A stretch of DNA of 53,359 nt from Bacillota bacterium. GTDB lineage: Bacteria; Bacillota_I; Bacilli_A; Erysipelotrichales; Erysipelotrichaceae. The notes under the pieces were generated by a model that ran no database searches, was not told the DNA's origin, and saw only the letters and a list, made by a program, of their open reading frames with translations. Within the stretch, counting starts at the first letter, position 1. Every line of letters starts with the position of its first letter. Shown here in pieces: positions 25,886 through 35,893 of this stretch. Both the position numbers and the translations under genes were made by a program. The stretch is taken from assembly GCA_030526175.1 (NCBI GenBank), contig JAUNDJ010000005.1:1-53359 (forward strand). Direction: 5' to 3'.

Positions 25886-26606
25886 GTGCGACACGTTCAT
25901 AATTGAAAAGATTATGCACTAAGTCGTTGTATATATACAATTGAATAACTTAGGAGAACTAGTTGTTTGAAGAGTGGAATGATAGAGTAACGTCTAAAAA
26001 CGCTCTCGCTAATACTCCGATTGGCAAAAGGTATGTAATGACCTGATGTCAAAAGCTCGGTGAAGTCGGCAGAGAATTACCCTAACATATAATGGTGAGG
26101 AAAGTCATGTAGAGGTATATGATGTAATCTATATGCCGGGCGTCGATTATCTATGGTGAGAATGTGTTTCAAAACACTGACAAAGTTCCGAATGTACGGG
26201 TCTAGATGAATAAATTGTCGAAAGGCAATTCTCCAAATTGGAGGTACACGTGGTAAAGTAAGATTTGCATGTATGAAATACCATATAACGTTACAGGCGT
26301 TAAGTTGGATAGGCAATGTGTACAGGACTATAGGAGCCACCTAAGGATAATTAATGATAGAACAACTGGAACGTGGAAAGCTAGAAACAAAGAGGTTATT
26401 ACAGACCGTTGACGTGTAAAATAGGAAAGGTATGAATAATACTATAACTATTTGAATTCTAGTGAGAGTAGAGGCACAGTACCAGTGAAGCCATGATAAT
26501 AAGTGGTGGAGGGATAGCCTCAAGTCGATTATTTGAAAGGAGATTGAAAACATAATAAACATAGCTTCGAGTATGACAAAGAAAACCATTGAAAGGAATG
26601 GTGCCT

Positions 26607-28469
26607 ATGTTGACTTCGAACAAACATAAAACGATTAAAAAATTAAGATATTTAGAATATTACGATATGCAAAAGATAACTGATGAATTGTACGAAAAGA
26701 GTAGTAAAGGAAATATATTCAAAAATCTAATGTCTCTTATTACTGCTGATGCAAATATCAAATTAGCATATAGAACCATTAAATCCAATAGAGGTAGCTA
26801 TACACCTGGAATAGATGGTAGAACTATAAAAGACATTGCAAAGCTTAAAGAAGATGAATATGTTAACTTGATTAAGAAACAATTTGCATTCTACAAGCCT
26901 AGAGCCGTTAAGAGGGTCGAAATACCTAAAGCAAATGGTAAAACACGACCTTTAGGTATCCCAACAATTGTAGATAGGATTGTTCAACAATGTATACTGC
27001 AAATCCTAGAACCGATTTGTGAAGCAAAATTTTATAAATATTCTTTGGGATTTAGACCAAACTGTTCGGCGGAGCACGCAATAGCAACATGCAGTAAATA
27101 TATGCAACTGAGTAATCTTCATTACGTGGTAGACTTGGATATAAAGGGCTTCTTTGACAATGTAAACCATTCAAAACTTATTAAACAAATTTGGAGTTTC
27201 GGTATTAGGGATAAGAAGTTAATATGTATTATCAAGGAAACCTTAAAAGCGCCTATAGTCATGCCTGACAAAAAGGTGGTATTTCCATCCAAAGGTACAC
27301 CACAAGGCGGTATATTATCACCTTTATTATCTTTGATAGTCCTTAATGAGCTGGATTGGTGGATATCAAGTCAATGGGAAAGTTTCCCGACCAGATATTC
27401 ATACAAATTAAAAGTGCATAAAAATGGGACGTTAGATAGGGGTCATATCTATAGGGAACTAAGGAAAACAAAACTCAAAGAGGTTTATATAGTTAGGTAT
27501 GCGGATGATTTTAAATTATTTTGTAGAGACTATATCACTGCTAAGAAAATGTTTATCGCAACTCAAAAATGGCTTAAAGAAAGACTGAAATTAGATATAA
27601 GTGAAGAAAAATCAAAAATAGTCAATTTAAAAAAGAACTACTCGGAATTTCTTGGATTCAAAATGAAAGTAATACCAAGAAAGAAGAAATATATAGTACA
27701 ATCACATATCACAAATAAAGCAATCGATAAGATTGAAAAATCATTGATGCGTCAAATTAAAGAGATAGAATATCCAAAGAGCAAAAAGGATGAAAGCAAA
27801 GCTATCAATAAATATAACTTAAAAGTTATAGGGATACATCAATACTACTGTTTGGCTACATTAGTAAGCGAAGATTTTCGCAAGATTTCTTACAAGATTA
27901 ATAAGAGGCTAAACAATAGAATATCGGGATTGAAAAAAGATGGCGTATTAGAAAATCATTTCTATGAGAAGAAATACGGAAAAAGCAGTTCTCTACGCTA
28001 TGTTCGAGAGAATGTGATATTACCAATAAATTATGTAAGAATGAAGATAACACATATGAAAAAACCTTTAATTAACAAATATACCATTAAGGGTCGTTCA
28101 TTAATACATGATAACCTCATTCTGGATAACAGTATGATGCAATGGTTATTAAATAATCCTTTGAAGGAAGCAACAATAGAACGAGCAGATAATGCTTTAT
28201 CACTATATTCCTCACAAAAAGGACGATGTCATTTAACAGGATTAGATTTAGAACCGAATTTTATCCATTACCTCTACAAAAAACAACTCAATGATGTAGA
28301 GAAAGATGTCTATAAAAATCTAAGGTTAATATCAAGCGTAGGAAAGGTGCTTATATTCAGTAAAGATATTGAATCAGTTAGATATGCAATAAATAAACTA
28401 AACTTAAAGACAAAATATATAAAAAGAATAAATGAATATCGAAAACTAAATAATTTAGAAATACTTTAG
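26607..28469 (+). CDS. ltrA: Group II intron reverse transcriptase/maturase
   Basis: A 620-residue multifunctional intron protein that splices the intron and reverse transcribes it. RT blocks are visible: PKANGKTRPLGIPTIVDRI, YSLGFRPNCSAEHAI, VVDLDIKGFFDNV, GTPQGGILSPLL, and the catalytic YADD in VRYADDFKLF. The maturase (X) region follows. The C-terminal HNH-type endonuclease domain looks decayed: CHLTG and NLRLIS are kept, but the HH pair reads IHY and the last histidine is lost (VGKVLI). The start at 26607 is chosen by AAAGGA spacing; a TTG at 26589 opens the frame. It lies in intron domain IV. Confidence 0.92.
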   Translation: MLTSNKHKTIKKLRYLEYYDMQKITDELYEKSSKGNIFKNLMSLITADANIKLAYRTIKSNRGSYTPGIDGRTIKDIAKLKEDEYVNLIKKQFAFYKPRAVKRVEIPKANGKTRPLGIPTIVDRIVQQCILQILEPICEAKFYKYSLGFRPNCSAEHAIATCSKYMQLSNLHYVVDLDIKGFFDNVNHSKLIKQIWSFGIRDKKLICIIKETLKAPIVMPDKKVVFPSKGTPQGGILSPLLSLIVLNELDWWISSQWESFPTRYSYKLKVHKNGTLDRGHIYRELRKTKLKEVYIVRYADDFKLFCRDYITAKKMFIATQKWLKERLKLDISEEKSKIVNLKKNYSEFLGFKMKVIPRKKKYIVQSHITNKAIDKIEKSLMRQIKEIEYPKSKKDESKAINKYNLKVIGIHQYYCLATLVSEDFRKISYKINKRLNNRISGLKKDGVLENHFYEKKYGKSSSLRYVRENVILPINYVRMKITHMKKPLINKYTIKGRSLIHDNLILDNSMMQWLLNNPLKEATIERADNALSLYSSQKGRCHLTGLDLEPNFIHYLYKKQLNDVEKDVYKNLRLISSVGKVLIFSKDIESVRYAINKLNLKTKYIKRINEYRKLNNLEIL

Positions 28470-28526
28470 TAAAGTTCGAAGTGTGTAAATTATGTTTAAA
28501 AAATTAAAATCAAATAATCGATGGAA

Positions 28527-28605
28527 CGCCGTGTGCGATGAAAGTCGCATGCACGGTGTGGAGCGGGGGAAAAGATGGAGATTATATCAAAATCTTACCT
28601 ATCGC
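28527..28605 (+). ncRNA. Group II intron domains V and VI
   Basis: Domain V: CGCCGTGTGCGAT, a GAAA loop, and the 3' arm TCGCATGCACGG (28527-28560), with the catalytic CGC triad at the start. Domain VI: AAGAT...ATCTT stem (28572-28596) that should hold the bulged branch-point A. Confidence 0.85.
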
Positions 28606-28608
28606 TAT

Positions 28609-30992
28609 AATTAAAATCAGAAGTAGATCATGTTGGATGGGATAGTGCACCTGCGTATGCAATTGTTGTAACTGACAAAAATGGTAAGGCAAATACATCT
28701 TATTTACCTTATGGAACATATTTGGTTAGGGAAACTAAAACGCCTGCAGATTATATTACTGCACCAGACTTCACAGTTTCAGTAACAAAAGACTATACAG
28801 AATTTGATGATGTTGAACAGGTTAAACGTATTAATGTAAATAACAGACCTTTCACATCTCAATTAAAACTTGTTAAAAAAGATAAAGAAACAGGCAAAAC
28901 TGTTACTTTAAACAGTGCATCATTCAAAATTAAAGATGCAAATGGTAACTATGTGACTCAAAAAGTATCAGGAAAGAAATATGATACTTTCACAACAAAC
29001 TCAAAAAATCAGGTAGTTGTATTTGATGGTAATAATGGTGAAGTATTCTTACCATTATCTTTAGATGTAGGAACTTACAGCGTAGAAGAAGTTAAAGTTC
29101 CTGAAGGATTCCTTGAATTAGAATCACCAGTAACATTTACAATTACAAACACTAGAAACTATGATGTTGATGGTGATGAAGATCCAATCGTTACTGTTCA
29201 GGTTAAAAATGACAGATGTTATGGTAAGTTAGAAGTTAAAAAGTACATTGAAGCATTTGAAGCAGATAAGACTTTAGTTAATAGAGAAGACTTATCAGGA
29301 TTTGAATTCTCTTTATATGCTAAAAAAGATATTATTTCTCCAATTGATGGAAGTGTCTTATTAAAAGCAAATGAAAAATATGGAACTTACTTAACAGATA
29401 AGGAAGGTAAGATTTTTGTCTCAAAGATTCCAATGGGATCATATATTTTAAAAGAAACAAAAACAAAAGATGGATTCGTTTTAGATGATAAAGAAACAGC
29501 CATTACATTTAAACAAACAGATACGGTAACTAAAGAATACACAGTTACTGCTGATATTGAAAACAAGACAACTAAATATGAATTCTCTAAGAAATCAGTT
29601 ACTGGTGATGATGAATTAGAAGGTGCTAATTTAACAGTTACTGATAAAGATGGAAACATCATTGATGAATGGACTTCAGGCAAAGAAACTCATATGATTG
29701 AAGGTTTAACTGTAAATCGAGTTTACACATTAACTGAAGAAATTGCTCCAGATGGATATGTTAAAGCAACAACTATTTATTTCACTGTAGAAAATACAGG
29801 TAAGGTTCAAAAGATTACGATGATTGATAAAACTGTATCAATGTCAAAAGTTGATGTAGGTGGTAAAGAAATTGAAGGTGCTACTATTCAGGTCAAAGAT
29901 AAAGATGGAAATATTGTTGATGAATGGGTATCAACTACTGAAAGTCATTTAATCAAAGGTCTTGAAGAAGGACAAACTTATATCTTACATGAAGAAGTTG
30001 CAGCTGACGGATATGTAAAAGCTACTGATATAGAATTTACTGTTTCTAAAGAAAAGACAGATGATAAAGTGACAATGATTGATAAGATTGTGGATATGTC
30101 TAAAGTCGATGTTGCAGGGAAAGAAGTACCTGGTGCTAAGATTCAAGTCTTTGATGAAGATGGTAATATTGTAGATGAATGGACTTCAACAACAGAGCCA
30201 CACAAAATCAAAGGATTAGAAGAAGGTAAAAAGTACATCTTACATGAAGAAGTAGGTCCTGAAGGCTATGTTGTAGCTACTGACGTAGAATTCACTGTTA
30301 CAGAAGAAAAAGAAAATCAACATCTTGAATTAACTGATAAACAGTTATTCGTTAAGAAAATGGATCAGTTAGACAAATATGTAGAAGGTGCTAAATTACA
30401 GGTATTAGATAAAGAAGGTAATGTGATTGCTGAATGGGATACTAAAGAAGATTATGCTGTTTCTGGATTAAAAGCTGGAGAAACATATATCTTACATGAA
30501 GTAGAAGCACCTGAAAATTATATTAAAGCTGAAGATATCGAATTCACAGTTAAAGATGACAAAGAAAATCAGTATGTAGAAATGATTGATATCAAAACTG
30601 ATGATGTAGATATCACAAAATATGATGCAACAAGCAAGAAAGAATTACCAGGTGCTCATTTAGAAATCAGAGACAAAAATGGTAAGTTAATCGAAGAATG
30701 GATCTCCACAGAAGAACAACATAAAGTAAAATTAGTTGTTGGTGAAACATACACTCTAACTGAAACAATTGCACCAGATGGTTATAAAGTGGCCGAAACA
30801 ATTGAATTTACTGTTGAAGACAATGGTAAAGTTGTACAACAGGTACAAATGTTTGATGAATTATTACCAGCAAGACAAATTGTAAATACTGGTGATAATT
30901 CAAATATCATGCTTTATGCATTATTAGCTTCAGGCAGTGCAGTTGCATTACTTGGAACATATTATTTTGAAAGAAAAAAAGAAGAGGAATAA
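28609..30992 (+). CDS. Thioester-domain CnaB surface adhesin, exon 2
   Basis: The last 794 codons of the split adhesin. From LKSEVDHVGWDSAPAYA it continues a CnaB module, then several more CnaB/SpaA domains. Five tandem repeats of about 73 residues follow (patterns DGNIVDEW, YILHEEVAADGYVKATDIEFTV, with KVDVGGKE and ALVT-like starts), and last the cell-wall sorting signal: IVNTG, a hydrophobic helix (IMLYALLASGSAVALLGTYY) and RKKEEE. The sorting motif IVNTG differs from LPXTG, so a non-housekeeping sortase may act. No sortase gene lies in the window. Repeats suit a long stalk stiffened by isopeptide bonds. An ATG at 28722 is internal, not a separate gene start. Confidence 0.88.
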
Positions 30993-31000
30993 TTTAGACT

Positions 31001-31036
31001 AGTCAGTAGGTTTTATGCTTACTGGCTTTTCTTTTT
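31001..31036 (+). terminator. Terminator of the adhesin gene
   Basis: AGTCAGTA and TACTGGCT pair (one G-U), followed by TTTTCTTTTT. It ends 13 bases before the next start. Confidence 0.75.
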
Positions 31037-31048
31037 AAGGCGAAGATA

Positions 31049-31618
31049 ATGAAAACATTAGAGAGATTATTAAATGATAGAGTAACAATTCAATTGAAAT
31101 CAGAAGTTGAAAGATATTTAGAAGGGGCATTAGAAGGTGGTGAATATCTAATTCATACAGATACAGAATGCTTCAATAATATTACTGTAAAAGTGATTGG
31201 ATCTGATGAAAAGACACTAGCTTTTATGTCTGGATACTATATTCAGTTTCATGATTATAAGGATTTAATCTTTAATGCCGATGGGCATGATGAAAACTTT
31301 TATAACATTGTAAGTAATGTTGAAGAACATGTATCAAAGATCAAGGAACCACAAAGCATCTATTTTAATTTATTTATTAATGCAAAGATGTCTTGTGCAG
31401 TAGAAGCACAATTATATATTCATCTGAAGGATATGATTTATACAGTTCTTCATTATGTTCCTGAATATGTTGCCGGATATATTCGTAAGGAAACATGGAA
31501 TATGGTAGGAAGAGAGCTTACTAAACAGGGATTTAAAGTCATTAATGAAGATATTGATTGTTTAGAAATTTTATGTAAAGGTAATGAAGAATGCAGAAGC
31601 GTTACATTGTGGGGATAG
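31049..31618 (+). CDS. Hypothetical protein at the head of the transfer operon
   Basis: A 189-residue cytosolic acidic protein of unknown family. Sequence alternates beta-like and helical stretches (VKVIGSDEKTLAFMSGYYIQF, AKMSCAVEAQLYIHL) with no signal peptide. It overlaps the next gene by 28 bases, so it belongs to the conjugation operon. Confidence 0.5.
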   Translation: MKTLERLLNDRVTIQLKSEVERYLEGALEGGEYLIHTDTECFNNITVKVIGSDEKTLAFMSGYYIQFHDYKDLIFNADGHDENFYNIVSNVEEHVSKIKEPQSIYFNLFINAKMSCAVEAQLYIHLKDMIYTVLHYVPEYVAGYIRKETWNMVGRELTKQGFKVINEDIDCLEILCKGNEECRSVTLWG

Positions 31619-31842
31619 AACTGGCAGTATTGCTGGTTCTTTTTCTTTTGATGTCATTCTTCTGGTCAATTCAACAGGCAATATTGGTAATTGTTCCTTT
31701 AAGTATCTGTACATTTGAAGGGACAATTCTTATATGGTTGAGTTGTATCATCACCAAACACTTTAAACAGAAGTTTAATGAACAGAAAGAAACATTTATA
31801 GAAGAATTCGATAAGACAAAAAACTATTATCGAGGGAGGTAG
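31591..31842 (+). CDS. Small two-segment membrane protein
   Basis: 83 residues: two hydrophobic segments (IELAVLLVLFLLMSFFW and AILVIVPLSICTFEGTILIW) and a charged cytosolic tail (KQKFNEQKETFIEEFDK). It starts inside the upstream gene and ends 3 bases before the next. Probably a small component of the mating channel; no family recognised. Confidence 0.55.
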   Translation: MQKRYIVGIELAVLLVLFLLMSFFWSIQQAILVIVPLSICTFEGTILIWLSCIITKHFKQKFNEQKETFIEEFDKTKNYYRGR

Positions 31843-31845
31843 ACG

Positions 31846-32151
31846 ATGGATAAACTATTAATGTTAAAGAATAAAGCTATGATGGCACCTGTAGTGCTAT
31901 CAGGTATTAATGAAGGTGAATTAGAAAAATGGATTAAAGGTTATACTGATCCAATTACAAACTTATTAATCTGGTTAATTCCTATTGGTGGAGTTATTGC
32001 CAGTCTTGTCACAATTGTTGTGTGGTTTACGAAAGATGAAGAAATGAAACAGAGAGATAATCCATACAGAATTGTGAAGAAAATTGTTTTCTGGTGTCTT
32101 GTTGGAGAAGGTATGCTTGCCATCTTCAAAGCATTAGGAATTACATCATAA
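31846..32151 (+). CDS. VirB2-like small membrane protein
   Basis: 101 residues with two hydrophobic segments (LLIWLIPIGGVIASLVTIVVW and KIVFWCLVGEGMLAIFKAL) separated by a charged loop. Size, topology and position just before the VirB6/TrbL-like gene match the VirB2/Maff2-type proteins of Gram-positive ICEs. A GGGAGGT ribosome site precedes it. The assignment rests mostly on position and topology. Confidence 0.55.
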   Translation: MDKLLMLKNKAMMAPVVLSGINEGELEKWIKGYTDPITNLLIWLIPIGGVIASLVTIVVWFTKDEEMKQRDNPYRIVKKIVFWCLVGEGMLAIFKALGITS

Positions 32152-32187
32152 GATAACTGACTGTAATAAGTGAGAGGTGGTGATACA

Positions 32188-33930
32188 TTGTCAAAGATTA
32201 TTACAGCTATTACAGGATGGTTTAGATCGTTATTATGGAGTATCGCTGAGATATTCCTTTTTTTATTGGACTGCTTATGGCAGGTTGTTTTAAAAGTAGG
32301 AACATTAAATATTGGTGGCAGTAAAGTAACAACAAGATTCTTTGCAGTGATGAGTGTGTGTATGCTGATATTTATTGTTTTTAAGCTGGTGAAGATATAT
32401 ATCAAGTTCTTTATTGATAATGACTATAGAGAAAGAATTAACTTATCTAAAGTACTGATCAGTCTTTCTTTAGCAGCAACTTTAATATCAGGATTACCAC
32501 TTGGTTATAAGATTGTCTGTAATATGTCGAGTGAAGCAATCGCAAATGTCAATTACTGGATTCCTTCTGATTTTGCAGAAGCATCTAAGGATGTAGATAA
32601 AATCAATATGTCAGATGTACTGATTCAATCAGGACGAGTCAATCTTTCTAATCGTGAAGCTGATCTGGGTGAAGAGATAAAGCTGGATGAAAACTTTGAT
32701 ATCAATGCAACATATGACAGGTCTGATTATGTAAATGATTTATTCAGTAATATTGGTTCTTTAGATGAAGAATCCATGACTTCAGAAAACTCAGTAGAAA
32801 TTATGAAAAGTATTGCAGGTATTATTGGTTATGGAAGTAAGACATACAAGTACTTTCCTACCTGGTCCTCTATTATATTAGAGATCCTTTTATCAGTAGT
32901 TGCACTGTTTATATTTGCATTAACCGCAATACAAATAGCAATGCGATCGGTAATATGTTCTATGAAATATCTTTTAGCACCTTATATGGTGGCTTCTATT
33001 ATTGATCCTGAAGATAACAGTTTTGGCACCTGGCTAAGAAGTATTGGAGGAGATTTGATTGCCAACTTCTGTCAGATCTATTTCACATACTTCGTATTGA
33101 TATTATGCAGCAATTCATCTATTCAGAATGCTTTAGGTAATGATTGGATAGGTATTTTTTCTAAGATTGCTTTATTTATTGGTGGATTACTTGCAATCCA
33201 GGAAATACCAAACTTCATCAGCCAGTTCTTTGGAAGTTCAGGTCAAAGTATGATGGAAACCATGAGAGGAACAATGATGATGGGATCTATGCTGATGCTT
33301 ACAGGTGGGGCTGCAGCTAAAACTGTTGGTATGGGGATTGGTGCAGGTAAATTTGCCTACCAGACTGGTAAGGCGATGACTGCTTCATACAGTGAAGCTG
33401 GTGGCGGTATGAATGGTATTAAAAGTGCTGGGAGTGAATTTATTGGTGGTGTATTTGGAAAAGGAGGTTCTCATTCAAATACTAACAATACCAATGAGGA
33501 AGGAATATCACAAAACAACAATCATACAAACTTTAGAGAAGAACATAAAGAATCATCTAACCACAGTCAAGGCGAACATACTGATAACAATAATGTAAAT
33601 CCTACAAATCCAAATAATCAGAAGATGAATTCATTTAATGATATGGGTAAAGAAATGTTGAACCCATTAAATGATGATATTGGTGGTAAAGCATATATTT
33701 CACCTGAATATCAGGGTAATGAAGATTACGACAGTTATTTAAATGCTGCTAAGTATTATGGAATTGAAAATGCTGAGTCAATGAGTAAAGATGAACTTAA
33801 AGCAGCATTAAATCAAAAAGGATATAAATATACTTCAATGAAGAATTTTAGAGGATCATTTAATAACGAATCTTATAAAACAAACATTAGAAGTATTAAA
33901 GAAAAGAACAAGAAAGGAAAGAAGAAATAA
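32188..33930 (+). CDS. VirB6/TrbL-like conjugation channel protein
   Basis: A 580-residue polytopic membrane protein. About seven hydrophobic segments lie within residues 10-400, including IILEILLSVVALFIFALTAIQIAMRSVICSMKY, a VirB6/TrbL-like central core, and IALFIGGLLAIQEIPNFISQFFG. A Gly-rich and Met-rich segment follows, then a long hydrophilic Asn/Ser-rich C-terminal tail of about 170 residues. The GAGAGGTGG ribosome site selects a TTG start at 32188; a GTG at 32170 is the alternative. It forms part of the membrane channel of the type IV secretion system. It overlaps the PrgI gene by 1 base. Confidence 0.75.
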   Translation: MSKIITAITGWFRSLLWSIAEIFLFLLDCLWQVVLKVGTLNIGGSKVTTRFFAVMSVCMLIFIVFKLVKIYIKFFIDNDYRERINLSKVLISLSLAATLISGLPLGYKIVCNMSSEAIANVNYWIPSDFAEASKDVDKINMSDVLIQSGRVNLSNREADLGEEIKLDENFDINATYDRSDYVNDLFSNIGSLDEESMTSENSVEIMKSIAGIIGYGSKTYKYFPTWSSIILEILLSVVALFIFALTAIQIAMRSVICSMKYLLAPYMVASIIDPEDNSFGTWLRSIGGDLIANFCQIYFTYFVLILCSNSSIQNALGNDWIGIFSKIALFIGGLLAIQEIPNFISQFFGSSGQSMMETMRGTMMMGSMLMLTGGAAAKTVGMGIGAGKFAYQTGKAMTASYSEAGGGMNGIKSAGSEFIGGVFGKGGSHSNTNNTNEEGISQNNNHTNFREEHKESSNHSQGEHTDNNNVNPTNPNNQKMNSFNDMGKEMLNPLNDDIGGKAYISPEYQGNEDYDSYLNAAKYYGIENAESMSKDELKAALNQKGYKYTSMKNFRGSFNNESYKTNIRSIKEKNKKGKKK

Positions 33931-34262
33931 TGCAATTCTATTGTCCAAGAGATTATAAAAATGGAAAGTATTACTTCAACAAGTATGATGCATTTGACTT
34001 AATGGTCATGGTACCTTTAGTAGTCATTGGTACATTTCTAAGCGTCATTTCATTATCAATGATGTCACAAGGTAATTTTACCTTCTCAGTTATTGGACTT
34101 ACTTTAGGATTACTGATTGTAGGTACTACATTAATTCTATTTATGCCTTATAAGATCTATCACAATATCTTAAACAGACTCATTGTGGAAATAAGGTTTC
34201 AGTTAAGACAAAAAGACTTCTTATGGTATGGATATAACTTTAATAACTATGAGGATGAATAA
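33930..34262 (+). CDS. PrgI family protein (VirB3-like)
   Basis: 110 residues: a short N-terminal segment (FYCPRDYKNGKYYFNKYDAFD), two membrane segments (VMVPLVVIGTFLSVISLSMM and VIGLTLGLLIVGTTLILF) and a basic C-terminal tail. This is the standard size and layout of PrgI/VirB3 proteins, which sit in the channel and contact VirB4. Usually the VirB4 gene follows directly; here a 2.6-kb block intervenes. A copy of the dispersed palindrome lies inside the gene. Confidence 0.75.
   Translation: MQFYCPRDYKNGKYYFNKYDAFDLMVMVPLVVIGTFLSVISLSMMSQGNFTFSVIGLTLGLLIVGTTLILFMPYKIYHNILNRLIVEIRFQLRQKDFLWYGYNFNNYEDE
34069..34084. repeat. Dispersed palindrome, copy 3 (inside prgI-like gene)
   Basis: AAGGTAATTTTACCTT with the left flank AC preserved. 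Central two bases TT instead of AT. It encodes QGNFTF within the membrane protein. Confidence 0.75.
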
Positions 34263-34307
34263 ATACTTGTTATAATATAATTCATATCAGTTGAAGAAGG
34301 TGACATT

Positions 34308-35807
34308 ATGCTTTTTAAGAAAATGTATGAAAAATTTAATAACAGATATGATTTTGATCAAAAACCAGATAATGATTATGGACTTCGTGATTTAGCGAAG
34401 GTAATAAAATATAATGTTGATGTTATTGAAGAAATGCTCGAAAGTGAAAATCGCATTTTTCCATTTAATTGCATTGGAAGTTCTGGTAATGAAATTTCAG
34501 TATTAAACGATGAACGATTTCAATTGAAAAATGGAGATATGCTATGGGATAGAGATGAAAATGAAATTATAGAAATATTGACTAACGATAGACGTAGAGG
34601 AAATCCTAAAAGTAGTACTATAGAAAGTCATTTAAAAAAGATGCATATTCCAAAACCTCTTGAAGGAACGCAAGATTATTATGAGTATTTGCAAATACTT
34701 TATTTCTTATATATGACAAAATTTATTGCATTTCCTAGCATTAACATATTCAAGTTAATCACGGAAAATACAACGGATAGTAATGTTGGTGAATATGGAG
34801 AGAAAGGTAATTGCATGACTTTTATATTGACTAATGTATTAGAAAGTGAAAAATGTGCTGTCAATTATTATGCTGTTCATGATACTATAACAAAATTGCT
34901 AACTACTATTGATCACTACTTACAAAAGTGGTATGTGTGGGATAAATATGAAAAAATATCTTATTTGGATAAGAAAATCAATGATGAAATAGCAGATTTA
35001 TTAAGTAACAAACAAAGTTATCTATCTAATATCGGAGCTAAATATGATATTGACGAATCTCCATTGGAAAAGTTCATGTACGGTATTTATCGATTTTCGT
35101 TTGTGTCATTTTCAACAGATATTTTAAAGAATTTAAAAGGAAAAAAAGAAAACTTCCGTTGTTCTGAACTTGAATTTGAGGATTTGTTTTGTGATTTTGT
35201 GACACATGCAAATTATGAGTATATACAAATTGGTTCAAAATATAATAGTGATATGATAGATAGTTATGTTTCGGAAGATATAGTTATTATGTACTGCTTA
35301 CAGAAAGAAAAGTTAGTATCGAAGGATAAAACAGATTTTTTAAAGCATCAAGCTGTAAACTTTCTACATAGATTCATATCAGAAGAAATAGATTATTTGG
35401 GCAAAGGTATTGAAAGTTCATTTGTAGAATTAGATCAAAATCAATTTAGAATAAAAAAAGCTTATGTTCTTGCTATTCTTATGGCATATAGAGAAATAAA
35501 CTTTAAAGTGTACATGAAGTATTATGATGGTGAACAAACAAGACCAACAAGATCTTTAAATGCTCATTTATCCAATGGCTCATTTAATAATCCAATAAAT
35601 ATAGCCATTAAGGAATTATTTAATATTTGCTTTCATTCAGAATACTATAATATTACACGAGGCTATGGCTATTTTTATTTTTTTAAGCAAGTAGATTTAG
35701 AAAGATATATCATGTTTTTTGAAATATTAAACACTTTTTTTACAAGCGATAATCATATTGTTTGGATTGTATTGCTAAATGAAATAGCTAAGTATCTAGA
35801 GATTTAA
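34308..35807 (+). CDS. Unknown 499-residue protein inserted in the transfer operon
   Basis: I do not recognise this protein. It is soluble, rich in Tyr, Phe, Asn and Ile, without signal peptide, membrane segment, P-loop or visible catalytic motif. Sections such as DYYEYLQILYFLYMTKF and HQAVNFLHRFISEEIDYLG suggest an all-helical fold. A TATAAT (34272-34277) lies in the 45-base gap upstream and a hairpin with a short T-run (about 35845-35870) lies after it, so it seems to have its own transcription unit. It separates prgI from virB4, which are normally adjacent, so it looks like a later insertion. A role in defence, exclusion or regulation is possible but is only inference. Confidence 0.55.
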   Translation: MLFKKMYEKFNNRYDFDQKPDNDYGLRDLAKVIKYNVDVIEEMLESENRIFPFNCIGSSGNEISVLNDERFQLKNGDMLWDRDENEIIEILTNDRRRGNPKSSTIESHLKKMHIPKPLEGTQDYYEYLQILYFLYMTKFIAFPSINIFKLITENTTDSNVGEYGEKGNCMTFILTNVLESEKCAVNYYAVHDTITKLLTTIDHYLQKWYVWDKYEKISYLDKKINDEIADLLSNKQSYLSNIGAKYDIDESPLEKFMYGIYRFSFVSFSTDILKNLKGKKENFRCSELEFEDLFCDFVTHANYEYIQIGSKYNSDMIDSYVSEDIVIMYCLQKEKLVSKDKTDFLKHQAVNFLHRFISEEIDYLGKGIESSFVELDQNQFRIKKAYVLAILMAYREINFKVYMKYYDGEQTRPTRSLNAHLSNGSFNNPINIAIKELFNICFHSEYYNITRGYGYFYFFKQVDLERYIMFFEILNTFFTSDNHIVWIVLLNEIAKYLEI

Positions 35808-35893
35808 GTTGGGAAATCTTTGTGAACTTTTCCGCAGGGTAGTTCAAAAGAGGTATGCTATCCTTTTAGTGTAAAGAAAGGATGGTGTTACTT

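Larger units (their letters stand above)
25886..28608 (+). mobile_element. Group II intron with encoded reverse transcriptase, inserted in the adhesin gene
   Basis: The 5' end reads GTGCGAC (GUGYG consensus) at 25886 and the 3' end is ...CGCTAT (AY) at 28608, with domain V and a domain VI hairpin just before. Bases 25886-26606 (no gene) are the domain I-III region. A loop GAATGTA closed by CCG/CGG (26190-26196) complements TACATTC next to the 5' splice site, a fitting EBS1/IBS1 pair. Removing these 2723 bases restores the adhesin frame exactly. Group II introns move by retrohoming and are common in conjugative elements. Confidence 0.9.

Noticed and set aside
28722-30992. An independent adhesin gene starting at 28722
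   Set aside because: The frame is open upstream to the intron end and splices in phase to exon 1; there is no ribosome site at 28722.
31941-32405. A 154-codon minus-strand frame in the transfer operon
   Set aside because: It is antisense to the VirB2-like and VirB6-like genes, which have good ribosome sites and membrane topology.
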